From NCBI GenBank assembly GCA_002413455.1, contig DHXA01000107.1:8533-72532 (forward strand): DNA of 64,000 bases. The letters are read 5' to 3'. The notes below the pieces were generated by a model. That model was not told where the DNA came from. It saw only the letters and a list, made by a program, of their open reading frames with translations, and did no database searches. Source of the DNA: Rhodanobacter sp. UBA5168. Its GTDB lineage: Bacteria > Pseudomonadota > Gammaproteobacteria > Xanthomonadales > Rhodanobacteraceae. Shown here in pieces: positions 52,848 to 62,185 of the stretch; the first letter of the stretch is position 1, and every line of letters starts with the position of its first letter. The translations under genes were made by a program, and so were the position numbers.

Positions 52848-54337
52848 ACGCTTCGCTTCTGCAAGGATTGCGTACGCGTGGCTTGCCCGTTCACGGCGAC
52901 GGGGTCCAGATCTTTGCGCCCACCTGCGGCGCCAGCGTGGACTTTTCGCCACTGCAAAATCGTGTGCGCGATGCCGCGGCGCTCGATCAGGTATCGATAG
53001 CGGATCTTCTGCGCAATGCGTTTGTCTATCCGCCGCATTCCATCTATCGGGATGTGAAATTTGCGATCTCCGGTTTCGAGGAGAATCAGGATCTGCACCG
53101 CGCTCCGCGGTTTCATTTTTCTTATCAGTCGTCGCGGGCGCCGCGGCCACGGCTGGATGCGGTCGATGGCACGTTGCTGTTGAAGACCTACCATGAGCTG
53201 CTGTGTGGAGCAGTGTCGCGTTCGTGCGCCGGGATGCGGTCGCCCTGGCTGATGCAGAGCGGCGGCAAGGATTCAACTTCGATGGCGATCGCGGCGGCCG
53301 AGGCCCGCCCCGACGTCGCCTGCATAACCTATCTTGGCGGGCATGAGGAGAACGAGGTCGACTCCGCACGCTTCGTGGCGCGCCAACTCGGCCTTCGTCA
53401 CGAGGCCCTGGTATGCGATCCGGGCCGGGCCTACGAACGGTACCTGGCGATGGTGCCGCGGATGCCGCTGTTGACGGCGGACTTCGCCATGCTTTCCTAC
53501 GCCGATCTTGCGACCGAGATTGCTGCAAATGGCGGCGACGGCGTCCTCGACGCACTGGGGTCTGACCATTATTTCGGCATGCCAATGCACTGGCGCCAGC
53601 GGTTGAAAGCGCTGCTGGCGCTCAGGTTGCGATTGCCCCGCGGGCTCTTGGAATCGCGCCTGATCAGCCAGAACTTCAGGCTCTCCTATCTCCTAGGCAC
53701 GCTGCAAATGGACGCCTTCGAGCGCTCCTTCCCAGGCTCGCGTTTCAGTGATGTCGAGGTAGATGCTTTGCTTGGCTGTCCGATCGCCGATCGATCCAGG
53801 CAACGCCTTATGCTGTTTCAGGCCGATATCGAGGCCGCCTCGTCCATGGAGGCGCGGCGCCGCGTGGCGGCGACGATCGTCGAGTCGGCGAGTTTCGGCA
53901 AAGGTATGTTCACCACCAGCGCCCTGTCGCTGTTGCTGGCCTATCCCTATCGGGACGAGCGACTGTGCGAATGGACCTTCCACGAGGTTCCGGACGCGCT
54001 GCTGATCGGACCGCGCGGTGTCAACAAAGTGCTGGTGCGTCAACACATCGCCCAGCATTTTCAGCAGTTACCTTACGTGCGGACCAAGGGCAGCTTTCGC
54101 TTCGACCTGTGCGGCCTGGCCCGACAGCGCTTCGACCAGGTACATGCGTTTGCCGTTCAGGCGCAGTCGTTGCTGCCCGGGGCGGTCGACTGGCTGGAGA
54201 GCCACCGCAGCCGGCTCGACAACAAGTATCTGGCCTCGAAGTTCTACCTGCTGGCGATCACGCTGCCGTGGTTGCTCAATTGCATGGAAAAACCGGTATC
54301 TCAACGGACGTCCCGCAACTACGAGGGGCCGCCATGA
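52844..54337 (+). CDS. Asparagine-synthase-like PP-loop protein, copy 1 of 3
   Basis: 497 aa. The PP-loop SGGKDST is at residues 139-145. It is followed by ITYLGGHEENEVDSARFVAR and LDALGSDHYFG (about 235-245), which correspond to ATP and acyl-adenylate sites of the synthetase half of AsnB. The N-terminal segment DQVSIADLLRNAFVYPPHSI resembles the linker after the glutaminase domain in AsnB. There is no N-terminal Cys nucleophile, so it must use free ammonia or another amine. C-terminal GSFRFDLCGLARQRFDQVHA is shared by all three copies. It probably activates a carboxylate on a sugar or amino-acid substituent. Confidence 0.82.
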   Translation: MNASLLQGLRTRGLPVHGDGVQIFAPTCGASVDFSPLQNRVRDAAALDQVSIADLLRNAFVYPPHSIYRDVKFAISGFEENQDLHRAPRFHFSYQSSRAPRPRLDAVDGTLLLKTYHELLCGAVSRSCAGMRSPWLMQSGGKDSTSMAIAAAEARPDVACITYLGGHEENEVDSARFVARQLGLRHEALVCDPGRAYERYLAMVPRMPLLTADFAMLSYADLATEIAANGGDGVLDALGSDHYFGMPMHWRQRLKALLALRLRLPRGLLESRLISQNFRLSYLLGTLQMDAFERSFPGSRFSDVEVDALLGCPIADRSRQRLMLFQADIEAASSMEARRRVAATIVESASFGKGMFTTSALSLLLAYPYRDERLCEWTFHEVPDALLIGPRGVNKVLVRQHIAQHFQQLPYVRTKGSFRFDLCGLARQRFDQVHAFAVQAQSLLPGAVDWLESHRSRLDNKYLASKFYLLAITLPWLLNCMEKPVSQRTSRNYEGPP

Positions 54338-54509
54338 TCGGAAGAAACGTCAACGAGGTGCGTGAAGGCGGTTCTTGCGGATTGCGGGTGTCGTCGTTTC
54401 GGCCGCATGAATGGCGGCCTGCCGTCCTGCGTGCACAGCCAGCCGCGGCCGGGATTGGAAATTGCCACGGAACACGTTGTGCTCGCTTGCCATACCACCG
54501 GAGGCCGTG

Positions 54510-55988
54510 ATGAATACGCCGCACGCGCAGACCTGGAAAGCAGACCCCGACGGTGGCGAGCATCGGATCCAGATCAATGTGTCGCCTCATGCCGGCGAAG
54601 TCGACCTTTCGGCGCTCGATGGGCACGGCGGCGGCAGGGCCCTGCTGGATCCGGTATCGATAGCCGATCTGCTGCGCAATGGATTCGTCTATCCGCCCCA
54701 CACGATTTTTCGGGATGTGAAGGTCGCGAGTACCGGCTTCGATCCGACCCAGGATCTGCACGGCGATCCGGTATTTCACTTCACTCGCCAGTCGATCGCG
54801 GCTCAGCGACGTCCGTCGGCGGGCGCCGTGAACGAAGACCAGCTGTTGAACACCTATCACCGACTGCTGTGTGAGGCGGTGTCGCGTTCGAGTAGCGCAA
54901 TGCACTCGCCCTGGCTGCTGCAGAGCGGCGGCAAGGATTCCACGTCGATGGCCATCGCCGTGGCGGAGGCCGCGCCGCAGACGACCTGCATCACCTATCT
55001 TGGCGGACACGAAGAGGATGAGACCGGGTCTGCCCGATTCGTTGCGCGCAAACTTGGCCTGCGCCACGAATCGTTGGTTTGCGACCCGGGCCGAAGCTAC
55101 GATCGCTATCTGGCGTGTGTGCCAGGGATGCCGTTGCTGACAGCGGACTTTGCCACGCTTTCGTACGTGGATCTGGCGACCGAGATCGCCGCGAACGGCG
55201 GCGACGGCATACTTGACGCACTGGGCTCCGACCCGTATTTCGGCGTGCCTGCCCACTGGCAAACCCGCGTGCTCGCGCTGCTGGCTCGAGGGCTGCGTCT
55301 GCCGCCTGGCGTTTTCGAGTTAGGTCTTGTCGGCAGCAGCTTCGGGCTTTGCTATGTGCTCGGAACAGTGCAGATGGACGGCTTCGAGCGCTTCTATCCC
55401 GGCTCGCGTTTCACCGATGCGGAAGTCGATGGTTTGCTCGGCAGCGAATTCGCCGCGCTGTCCAAGCGCCGGCTGGAGGTCTTTCGCGCCGACATTGCCG
55501 CAGCCGTCTCGATGGAGGCTAGGCGCCGGGTGTCGGCGACGATCCTCGAGTCCGCCATCTTCGCCAAGGGAATGTATGCCGCCAAGGCTTTGACGTTGCG
55601 TCTGGCTTATCCGTATTGCGATACGCGCCTGTGCGACTGGGTTTTCCACGAGGTGCCGGACGATCGCCTGATCGGCCCGGGCGGTGTCAACAAGGTGCTG
55701 GTGCGCCAGCACATTGCCCGTTATTTCCGGGAGCTGCCCTATGTTGCGGCCAAGGGTTCCTTCCGTTTCGATCTCTGCGGGCTGGCGAGGCAGCGCTTCG
55801 ATCAGGTGCACGCTTTCGCCACACAGGCGCAGGCGTTGCTGCCGGGCGCACCGATCTGGCTGGAGCACCACCGCAACCTGCTGCACAACAAATATTTTGC
55901 TTCGAAGTTCTATCTGCTTGCGATCGTGTTGCCGTGGTTGCTCAGCCGCATGGAGACAACCGCCGGACCGGTCCATGTCGCCCACTGA
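54510..55988 (+). CDS. Asparagine-synthase-like PP-loop protein, copy 2 of 3
   Basis: 492 aa from ATG 54510, with GGAGG five bases upstream. Same layout as copy 1: PP-loop SGGKDST at residues 139-145, LGGHEEDETGSARFVARKLG, and ILDALGSDPYFG. Most of the 300-residue core is identical or similar to copies 1 and 3, and LIGPGGVNKVLVRQHIA is shared with copy 3. The 172-base gap before it contains no gene. It lacks the glutaminase domain. The three copies keep the active-site residues, so none looks like a pseudogene. Confidence 0.82.
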   Translation: MNTPHAQTWKADPDGGEHRIQINVSPHAGEVDLSALDGHGGGRALLDPVSIADLLRNGFVYPPHTIFRDVKVASTGFDPTQDLHGDPVFHFTRQSIAAQRRPSAGAVNEDQLLNTYHRLLCEAVSRSSSAMHSPWLLQSGGKDSTSMAIAVAEAAPQTTCITYLGGHEEDETGSARFVARKLGLRHESLVCDPGRSYDRYLACVPGMPLLTADFATLSYVDLATEIAANGGDGILDALGSDPYFGVPAHWQTRVLALLARGLRLPPGVFELGLVGSSFGLCYVLGTVQMDGFERFYPGSRFTDAEVDGLLGSEFAALSKRRLEVFRADIAAAVSMEARRRVSATILESAIFAKGMYAAKALTLRLAYPYCDTRLCDWVFHEVPDDRLIGPGGVNKVLVRQHIARYFRELPYVAAKGSFRFDLCGLARQRFDQVHAFATQAQALLPGAPIWLEHHRNLLHNKYFASKFYLLAIVLPWLLSRMETTAGPVHVAH

Positions 55989-56308
55989 AAAAGTCGTGCG
56001 CTGGCCGACCCGGGTCGATCCATGCGCTTCCCCGCGGCTTGCAGGCCGCTGCCCGGCCAGCGTCGCGTTCTTCGGTCCCGGTAGTCATGTGGAAGGGACC
56101 TTTCACCGATCGGACGGATTTGACGCCGGCTCGCGCTCATACGTCGGCCGTTCAGCAAACGGACTTCCGATCATTCGCCAATCTTTATGGCGCCGTCCTG
56201 TCGCATCGGCCTGTTCCGTTGTGACAGAGCCTGCCACGGGTGGAAGACGCCGCATTGCCTGCGTGCCTCTGACAACCGCGTCACACGCCTGATTCTATGG
56301 TGGCCAAT
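55989..56308. other. 320-bp gap between PP-loop copies 2 and 3
   Basis: No ORF with a ribosome site, no terminator hairpin and no clear promoter motif seen. It could hold the start of a second transcript. Confidence 0.5.
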
Positions 56309-57796
56309 ATGCAACCAAATAAGATCGAGACATTGGGTATCGGAGAGATCGAATCGCGCGTTCAGATTGCCGCATCACCCTATCAGGGCAACGGTGAGGT
56401 GAATTTTTCGACGCTTGACGGACACGGCAGCGGCAAGGCCGTACTGGATCCGATATCGATCGCCGATCTCCTGCGCAATGGATTTGTCTACCCGCCCCAT
56501 TCCATTTATGGCGATGTGAAGGTTGCAACGTCGGGCTTCGATGCGAATCAGGATCTGTACGACCACCCCCGGTTCCAGTGGCCATTTCAATCGTCGATGG
56601 TGTCATCGCGACCAGCCGCTGATAGCGTCGACGATCGGGCTCTGCTGGCAACCTATCATCGCCTGCTGTGCGATGCAGTGTTGCGTTGTACCGGTGACAT
56701 GCAATCGCCATGGCTGTTGCAGAGCGGAGGCAAGGATTCCACCTCGATGGCGATCGCGGCGGCCGAAGTCAGCCCGCGAACCACATGCCTGACCTATCTG
56801 GGCGGGCCCGAGGAGAACGAGGTCGCTTCCGCCCGCTTGGTGGCGAAGAAACTTGGACTGCGCCACGAGACGCTGACCTGCGATCCGGGTCGAGCTTACG
56901 ATCGTTATCTGGCGATGGTGCCGCGAATACCGTTGCTGACGGCGGATTTTGCCTCGCTGTCCTATGCCGATCTGGCCACCGAGGTCGACCTCCGTGGTGG
57001 TGACGGGATCATCGACGCGCTGGGGTCGGATGCCTATTTCGGCCTGCCGGTTGAACTAAGGAAGCGCATGCTGTTGATGCTGGCCCGGGGTTTGCCGCTG
57101 CCGTCCGGCGTCTTCGGGCTCGGCCCGATCGGCCGGAGTTTCAAATTTTGCTACGCCCTCGGCACGTTGCAGATGAACAGCTTCGAGCGCTTCTATCCCG
57201 GTTCGCGTTTCACCGACGCTGAAACGGACGAGTTGCTCGGCCGGCCGATTGCGTCCCGTTCACGGCAGCGGCTGGAAACCTTTCGCGAGAACATTGCCGC
57301 CGCGGATTCGTGGGAGGCAAGGCGTCAGATATCGGTGGGGATTCTGGAATCCGCTGTCTATGCCAAAGGGATGTATGCCGCCGAAGCCCTGTCGCTGCGG
57401 CTGGTCTATCCCTATTGCGACAAGCGCTTGCGCGACTGGGTTTTTCACGAGGTGCCGGACGATCGCCTGATCGGTCCGGGCGGCGTCAACAAAGTGCTGG
57501 TGCGCCAGCACATCGCTCAATATTTCCAGGAGCTGCCCTACGTCACGGCCAAGGGCTCGTTCCGTTTCGATCTCTGTGGACTGGCCAGGCAGCGTTTCGA
57601 TCAGGTGCATGCTTTCGCCGTGCAGACCCGGGCGTTGCTGCCGGGTGCTTCACGCTGGCTGGAGATCCATCGCGATCGGTTGGACAACAAATACTTCGCC
57701 TCGAAATTCTATTTGCTCGCCGTCATCCTGCCGTGGCTGCACAGCCGCCTGCACAACGCGCGCCCGCTCCGCGTCGATGAGCTGCCAGCATCATGA
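56309..57796 (+). CDS. Asparagine-synthase-like PP-loop protein, copy 3 of 3
   Basis: 495 aa if started at ATG 56309, which puts SGGKDST at residues 139-145 exactly as in the other two copies and has GGTGG just upstream; an ATG at 56297 is also in frame. LGGPEENEVASARLVAKKLG and IIDALGSDAYFG correspond to the other copies (His of LGGHEE is Pro here). No glutaminase domain. Its stop overlaps the start of the beta-helix gene, so both are translated from one message. Confidence 0.82.
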   Translation: MQPNKIETLGIGEIESRVQIAASPYQGNGEVNFSTLDGHGSGKAVLDPISIADLLRNGFVYPPHSIYGDVKVATSGFDANQDLYDHPRFQWPFQSSMVSSRPAADSVDDRALLATYHRLLCDAVLRCTGDMQSPWLLQSGGKDSTSMAIAAAEVSPRTTCLTYLGGPEENEVASARLVAKKLGLRHETLTCDPGRAYDRYLAMVPRIPLLTADFASLSYADLATEVDLRGGDGIIDALGSDAYFGLPVELRKRMLLMLARGLPLPSGVFGLGPIGRSFKFCYALGTLQMNSFERFYPGSRFTDAETDELLGRPIASRSRQRLETFRENIAAADSWEARRQISVGILESAVYAKGMYAAEALSLRLVYPYCDKRLRDWVFHEVPDDRLIGPGGVNKVLVRQHIAQYFQELPYVTAKGSFRFDLCGLARQRFDQVHAFAVQTRALLPGASRWLEIHRDRLDNKYFASKFYLLAVILPWLHSRLHNARPLRVDELPAS

Positions 57797-58938
57797 GCAA
57801 CACCGGGCCGGGCCGGGAAGCCGTCCTGCCTCGTCGCGGTTTTCTGCGTCGTTCACTGTTGCTGATGGCGCCCTTGGCGCTACCGATGCTTGCGGCGTCC
57901 GCCGCCGCCTGGTCCGGCCGATCGCCGGCCGACCAGGATGCGGCTGCGATCAATGTGCGCGACAAGGGTGCGCTGGGTGACGGTGTGCACGACGACACCG
58001 CCGCCTTCCAGACGGCCATCGATGCGCTGCCGGCCGGTGGTGGCGTGGTCACGGTGCCGGACGGCAACTACATGATCGATGCAACACGTTCGATCAACAT
58101 GCGTTCCAACACTCGTCTGCAGATGGCTTCGGGGGCGCGACTCAGCGCCATCCCGAACGGCCTCCCGCGCTCGCACGTGATCAAGGTCTGGCGGGTGAGC
58201 AATGTCCAGATCATGGGCGGTTCCATTGTCGGCGAACGCGCCGGACACCGGGGCACCGAGGGCGAATGGGGCTACGGCATCAACATCCAGGCGTCGAGCA
58301 ATGTCAGTGTCGTTGGCACGCACGTCTCTGACTGCTGGGGCGACGGTTTCTGGATTGGTGCGCTCGGTCGTCCCGGCAGTGCGACGGTATCGAAGGGCGT
58401 GACTCTTGATCGCGTGGTCTCCACCAACAATCGGCGCCAGGGGCTTTCCATCGGTCCGGTCCGGGGCGTTACGGTGATCCACTCCACCTTCAGCAACAGC
58501 AATGGAACCAAACCCCAATCGGGTATCGACATCGAGCCGCAGCGACAGGGGGATGCCCGGGACATCACCATCAGCGATTGCACGATAACCGGCAATCACG
58601 GTACGGGGATGGAGCTGCATGACCACGTCAGCGGCGTCGTGGTGAGGAACTGCCGGATCCACGACAACCATGGCTACGGGATGATGAGCGCGGGTGCAAG
58701 TGGGGTCACGGTCACGGACAACGTCATTGCCGGCAACGGGCTGGCTGGCGTGGTGATGGCGGCCGACACCAGCCATGTCCGGATCACCGGCAATACCTTG
58801 ACGGGCAACAGCGCCAGATACCTCCGCCGTCTTGCCTCGTCGCTCACGTCGATGAGTGCGGATGACCGCGGTCACAACCTGCGCGTGGATGACTCCACCC
58901 GCGATGTCGTCGTTTCGGGCAACCGGTTTCAACCCTAG
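57793..58938 (+). CDS. Right-handed beta-helix protein (Pectate_lyase_3-like), copy 1 of 3
   Basis: 381 aa. N-terminal twin-arginine-like stretch (RRGFLRRSLLLMAP) with a hydrophobic core suggests Tat or Sec export. INVRDKGALGDGVHDDTAAF then QTAIDALPAGGGVVTVPDGN is the start motif of Pectate_lyase_3 (GDGxxDDT). The rest consists of repeated beta-helix turns. NNRRQGLSIGPVRGV and GTKPQSGIDIEP mark the putative active groove. It is likely to be a polysaccharide lyase, hydrolase or epimerase of the EPS, outside the cytoplasm. Confidence 0.85.
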   Translation: MSNTGPGREAVLPRRGFLRRSLLLMAPLALPMLAASAAAWSGRSPADQDAAAINVRDKGALGDGVHDDTAAFQTAIDALPAGGGVVTVPDGNYMIDATRSINMRSNTRLQMASGARLSAIPNGLPRSHVIKVWRVSNVQIMGGSIVGERAGHRGTEGEWGYGINIQASSNVSVVGTHVSDCWGDGFWIGALGRPGSATVSKGVTLDRVVSTNNRRQGLSIGPVRGVTVIHSTFSNSNGTKPQSGIDIEPQRQGDARDITISDCTITGNHGTGMELHDHVSGVVVRNCRIHDNHGYGMMSAGASGVTVTDNVIAGNGLAGVVMAADTSHVRITGNTLTGNSARYLRRLASSLTSMSADDRGHNLRVDDSTRDVVVSGNRFQP

Positions 58939-59004
58939 CGGCTACCGTCTTCGGGCCCAGGGCAGGGCATGCATCGCGAGGGCGTTGTCAAGGATCCCCA
59001 CGAA

Positions 59005-60174
59005 ATGAAATTCGTCTTCTTTGCCAACACTGACTGGTATCTCTACAACTTCCGGTTGGCCACCGCGCTGCGCCTGCTTGCGGACGGTCACGAGGTGGTG
59101 ATGGTGTCGCCGCCCGGTGATTTCGGTGAACGCTTCGCTGCATACGGTTTGCGCTGGGTGACACTTCCGATGCACCGGGCCAGCCTGAACCCGCTGCGTG
59201 AAGCGGCGACGCTATGGCAACTGTCAAGACTGCTGCGGCGTGAACGCCCCGATCTGTTGCACAGCTTCACGGTGAAATGCGCGATCTACGGCGCACTGGC
59301 GGCACGCGCGGCGAACGTGCCTGCAGTCGTCAATGCGGTGGCGGGGATGGGCTATGTATTTACCAGCGACAGCCTCAAGGCGCGGGCGCTGCGCCCGTTG
59401 GTCAAGGCGCTGATGCGAATCACCCTGGACAGTGCCCGTTCGCTGCTGATCCTGCAGAACCCCGACGATGCCGAGGCCTTTGCCGCCTCGCGCCTGACGT
59501 CGCCCGGCAGAATCCGTGTCATTCGCAGCTCGGGAGTCGACACCGCACGTTTCCATCCGGTTGTCCCGCCGCGTCGTGGCGACGGTCGCCTGCGCGTGCT
59601 GCTGGCGGCACGACTGGTGTGGGAGAAAGGCCTCCAGGAATATGCCGATGCGGCACGCCTTCTGCGCGACCAGGGCCGGAATGTGGAGTTTGTGCTGGCC
59701 GGCATGCCCGATCCGGGCAATCCCCGCTCGGTGGATGCGGCTCAGGTGCAGCAGTGGGTCGATGCAGGGCTGCTGCAATGGCTGGGCCATGTCGATGACA
59801 TGCCCGCACTGCTCAACGCGATGGATGTGATGGCCTTGCCAAGCTATTACCGCGAAGGTGTGCCGAAAAGCCTGATCGAGGCGGCTGCCTGCGGGCTGGC
59901 GATTGTCACCACGGACCGCCCTGGTTGTCGCGAGGTGGTGACGCAGCACGGTGTCGATGGCCTGCGGGTGGCTCCGCGCGATGCGCGCGGTCTGGCCGAT
60001 CGGATCATCGAGCTGGACGACGATCGGGAATTGCTTGCGCGACTGGGAAGCAGCGCGCGCCAGCGGGCGCTGGAGGACTTCGACGAGCGGCTGGTGATCC
60101 AGCGAACGGTCGATGTTTACGCCGAACTGACAGCCCCGCACGTTGCAGCGACGCAGGTTGTCCGTACGCTGTAA
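59005..60174 (+). CDS. Glycosyltransferase family 4
   Basis: 389 aa from ATG 59005 (AAGGA nine bases upstream; the frame extends to 58969). GT-B fold: FFANTDWYLYNFRLATALRL at the N-terminus, then LLHSFTVKCAIYGALAAR. C-terminal VLLAARLVWEKGLQEYADAA, PSYYREGVPKSLIEAAACGL and IVTTDRPGCREVV carry the EX7E-type donor site. It transfers a sugar to the lipid-linked unit in the cytoplasm. It interrupts the beta-helix genes. Confidence 0.92.
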   Translation: MKFVFFANTDWYLYNFRLATALRLLADGHEVVMVSPPGDFGERFAAYGLRWVTLPMHRASLNPLREAATLWQLSRLLRRERPDLLHSFTVKCAIYGALAARAANVPAVVNAVAGMGYVFTSDSLKARALRPLVKALMRITLDSARSLLILQNPDDAEAFAASRLTSPGRIRVIRSSGVDTARFHPVVPPRRGDGRLRVLLAARLVWEKGLQEYADAARLLRDQGRNVEFVLAGMPDPGNPRSVDAAQVQQWVDAGLLQWLGHVDDMPALLNAMDVMALPSYYREGVPKSLIEAAACGLAIVTTDRPGCREVVTQHGVDGLRVAPRDARGLADRIIELDDDRELLARLGSSARQRALEDFDERLVIQRTVDVYAELTAPHVAATQVVRTL

Positions 60175-60836
60175 CGGTCGTTGACGCGTTGTTTTGAACT
60201 GCGGGGCGCTGCCGACAAGCTATTCGCAGCGACTTCTCGTCCATTCGTTTCGCGTGTTGTGAAATATTCAGTTAGAGCCGAATCGGGCACACAGCAACGC
60301 GTGGAATTGTGAGTATTCCACCGTGCGTAGCGGCGCACCCGCTGCCGCCTGTAACGCTGATTTGCCCAGTAAAGTTGAAAGAAAAAGTTAAAGCCGGCTC
60401 AACCACAGCCGGCGCGCCGCCGTTATGTTCGGCTCGCGGGTTTTCAGCCTGTCTTTCAACTTGTATGGTTCATGCCCGACACGCCTGGCGTGTTTGGCGG
60501 TACAAGTCCCGGCATTGGATGGCAACGCGGTGCGCGCGCACCGCTCCCTGTCATCGATCCGGAAATCTTGCCTGATCGGGTGAGCCTGCTGGCCAGGAGC
60601 CATAGCCAGCGGGTGCGCATTCGAGCGCTTTTCGTGGCGTTGACCAGGCTTCAACAACCCATCAACACCTGCTTCGGCATGAGGCCAAGGACATCAGCTT
60701 GCCCCAATTGACGTGAGGGCTCGATGAAGGCGGGATTTATTTTTCAACGCATTCTGCGAACACCACACGGCCATCAGCTGAACGAATGCACGCAAGTGTG
60801 AAAGCTGATTTCGCCATCAGAAGAGGGCTACAAATA
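60175..60836. other. 662-bp region without a gene; inverted repeats and possible minus-strand terminator
   Basis: A stem GCCGGCT/AGCCGGC (60393-60413) followed on the minus strand by TTTAACTTTTT resembles a terminator. AAGTTGAAAG (60372-60381) and CTTTCAACTT (60453-60462) are perfect inverted halves around it. ORFs here are short with no ribosome site. This probably carries the control region for the second beta-helix gene. Confidence 0.5.
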
Positions 60837-62012
60837 ATGTTTGATCAGAAAGTAAAGGTCGCTGGATCCACCGGCAAGAACCCTGTCGGGCGTCGCGGCG
60901 CACTCGTTGGACGGTCGCTTGGCCTGGCTGGTGCAGCCTTGGCGTTTGGCCTGGTGGCACTGCCTGCTTCGGCCGCCAACTGGTGGTCGCCCACGCCGGT
61001 CTTGTCGATCGGCAGCAAGGTCATCAGCGTGCGCACCGCTGGAGCCAAGGGCGACGGTGTGCATAACGATACTGCCGCTTTCCAGGCGGCAATCAACTCG
61101 CTGCCGTCGACGGGCGGCACGATCACGGTGCCGGCTGGTACCTACATGATCGACGCCCTGCGCTCGATCAACCTGCGTTCGCATACCCGCCTGAAAATGG
61201 ATCCGGCGGCCCAACTGGTTGCCATCCCCAACAGCAGCACGCGCTCGTATGTGATCAAGGCCTGGAAACTGACGGATGTCGAGATCACCGGCGGCGCCGT
61301 TGTCGGCGAGCGTGCCAGGCACAAGGGGACGACCGGCGAGTGGGGCATGGGAATCGATATCCTGGCTTCCAAGAAGGTCTACGTGCATGACCTGAAGGTT
61401 TCCAATTGCTGGGGCGATGGCATTTATCTCGGCGCCATCGGTAGTCCCGGCAGCGCGGTGGTTTCCAGTGACGTGACGGTCAACCGCGTGGTCTCCAACA
61501 ACAATCGCCGTCAGGGTATGTCCTTCGGTCCGGTGCAGCGGGTCTATGTGGTCAACAGCACGTTCAGCAACACGAACGGCACCAAACCGGAAGCGGGTAT
61601 CGACATCGAGCCCTCGACCCAGGGCTCGGCCCAGAACATCCGTGTCGAGAACAGCATCATCACCGGTAACGCGGGTAGCGGGATGGAGCTGCAGGCTCAT
61701 GTGTCAGGCGTGGTGGTGACATCGAGCACGATCAAGGGCAACAAGGGATTTGGCGTGTACAGCGGCGCCGCCGCCACCTCTCAGTTCATCGGCAACCTGA
61801 TCACGGAAAATGGCCTGGACGGCGTAGCCGTGATGTCTCCCAGCCATGATTTGCGCATCGCCAGCAACAAGATCACCTACAACAGCACGCGCTGGTTCAT
61901 CGCCAACAACAAGTCGATCTACACCTTGACTTCCAGCCCTCGCGATCTCCAGATTTCGTCGAGCGCCCGGGCAATCACGTTGACCGGCAACACGCTGTCA
62001 CCCACGCGGTAA
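60837..62012 (+). CDS. Right-handed beta-helix protein, copy 2 of 3
   Basis: 391 aa from ATG 60837, with GAGGG about ten bases upstream. An export signal (GLVALPASAANWWSP) is preceded by two arginines (VGRRGALVG). ISVRTAGAKGDGVHNDTAAF followed by QAAINSLPSTGGTITV is the Pectate_lyase_3 start, then beta-helix turns with NNRRQGMSFGPVQRV and GTKPEAGIDIEP as in copy 1. Its 5' half is nearly identical in DNA to copy 3. It appears to act on the EPS in the periplasm or outside. Confidence 0.85.
   Translation: MFDQKVKVAGSTGKNPVGRRGALVGRSLGLAGAALAFGLVALPASAANWWSPTPVLSIGSKVISVRTAGAKGDGVHNDTAAFQAAINSLPSTGGTITVPAGTYMIDALRSINLRSHTRLKMDPAAQLVAIPNSSTRSYVIKAWKLTDVEITGGAVVGERARHKGTTGEWGMGIDILASKKVYVHDLKVSNCWGDGIYLGAIGSPGSAVVSSDVTVNRVVSNNNRRQGMSFGPVQRVYVVNSTFSNTNGTKPEAGIDIEPSTQGSAQNIRVENSIITGNAGSGMELQAHVSGVVVTSSTIKGNKGFGVYSGAAATSQFIGNLITENGLDGVAVMSPSHDLRIASNKITYNSTRWFIANNKSIYTLTSSPRDLQISSSARAITLTGNTLSPTR
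60971..61398 (+). repeat. Direct repeat of the 5' part of the beta-helix gene (unit 1)
   Basis: Bases 60971-61398 correspond to 63573-64000 at a constant offset of 2602 and differ at only scattered positions; the second unit is cut by the window edge. Confidence 0.8.
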
Positions 62013-62018
62013 TTGAAT

Positions 62019-62048
62019 GCATGGCCCGCCCACCGAGGCGGGCCATGC
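62019..62048 (+). terminator. Strong 12-bp hairpin after beta-helix copy 2
   Basis: GCATGGCCCGCC and GGCGGGCCATGC pair perfectly around CACCGA, six bases after the stop. No T run follows, so termination strength is uncertain. Confidence 0.6.
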
Positions 62049-62185
62049 TCCGCAGGCGCAGGGGCTTCGCTCGACCGCATGCGCGACCAAAGAATCAGCG
62101 GCTGGATCGGGTTGCGAGAATTCGCGACGCGATCGCTGCGCGCTAAAGGCGAGGTCGCCACGTCGTGCCCATCACGAGCAGTGAT

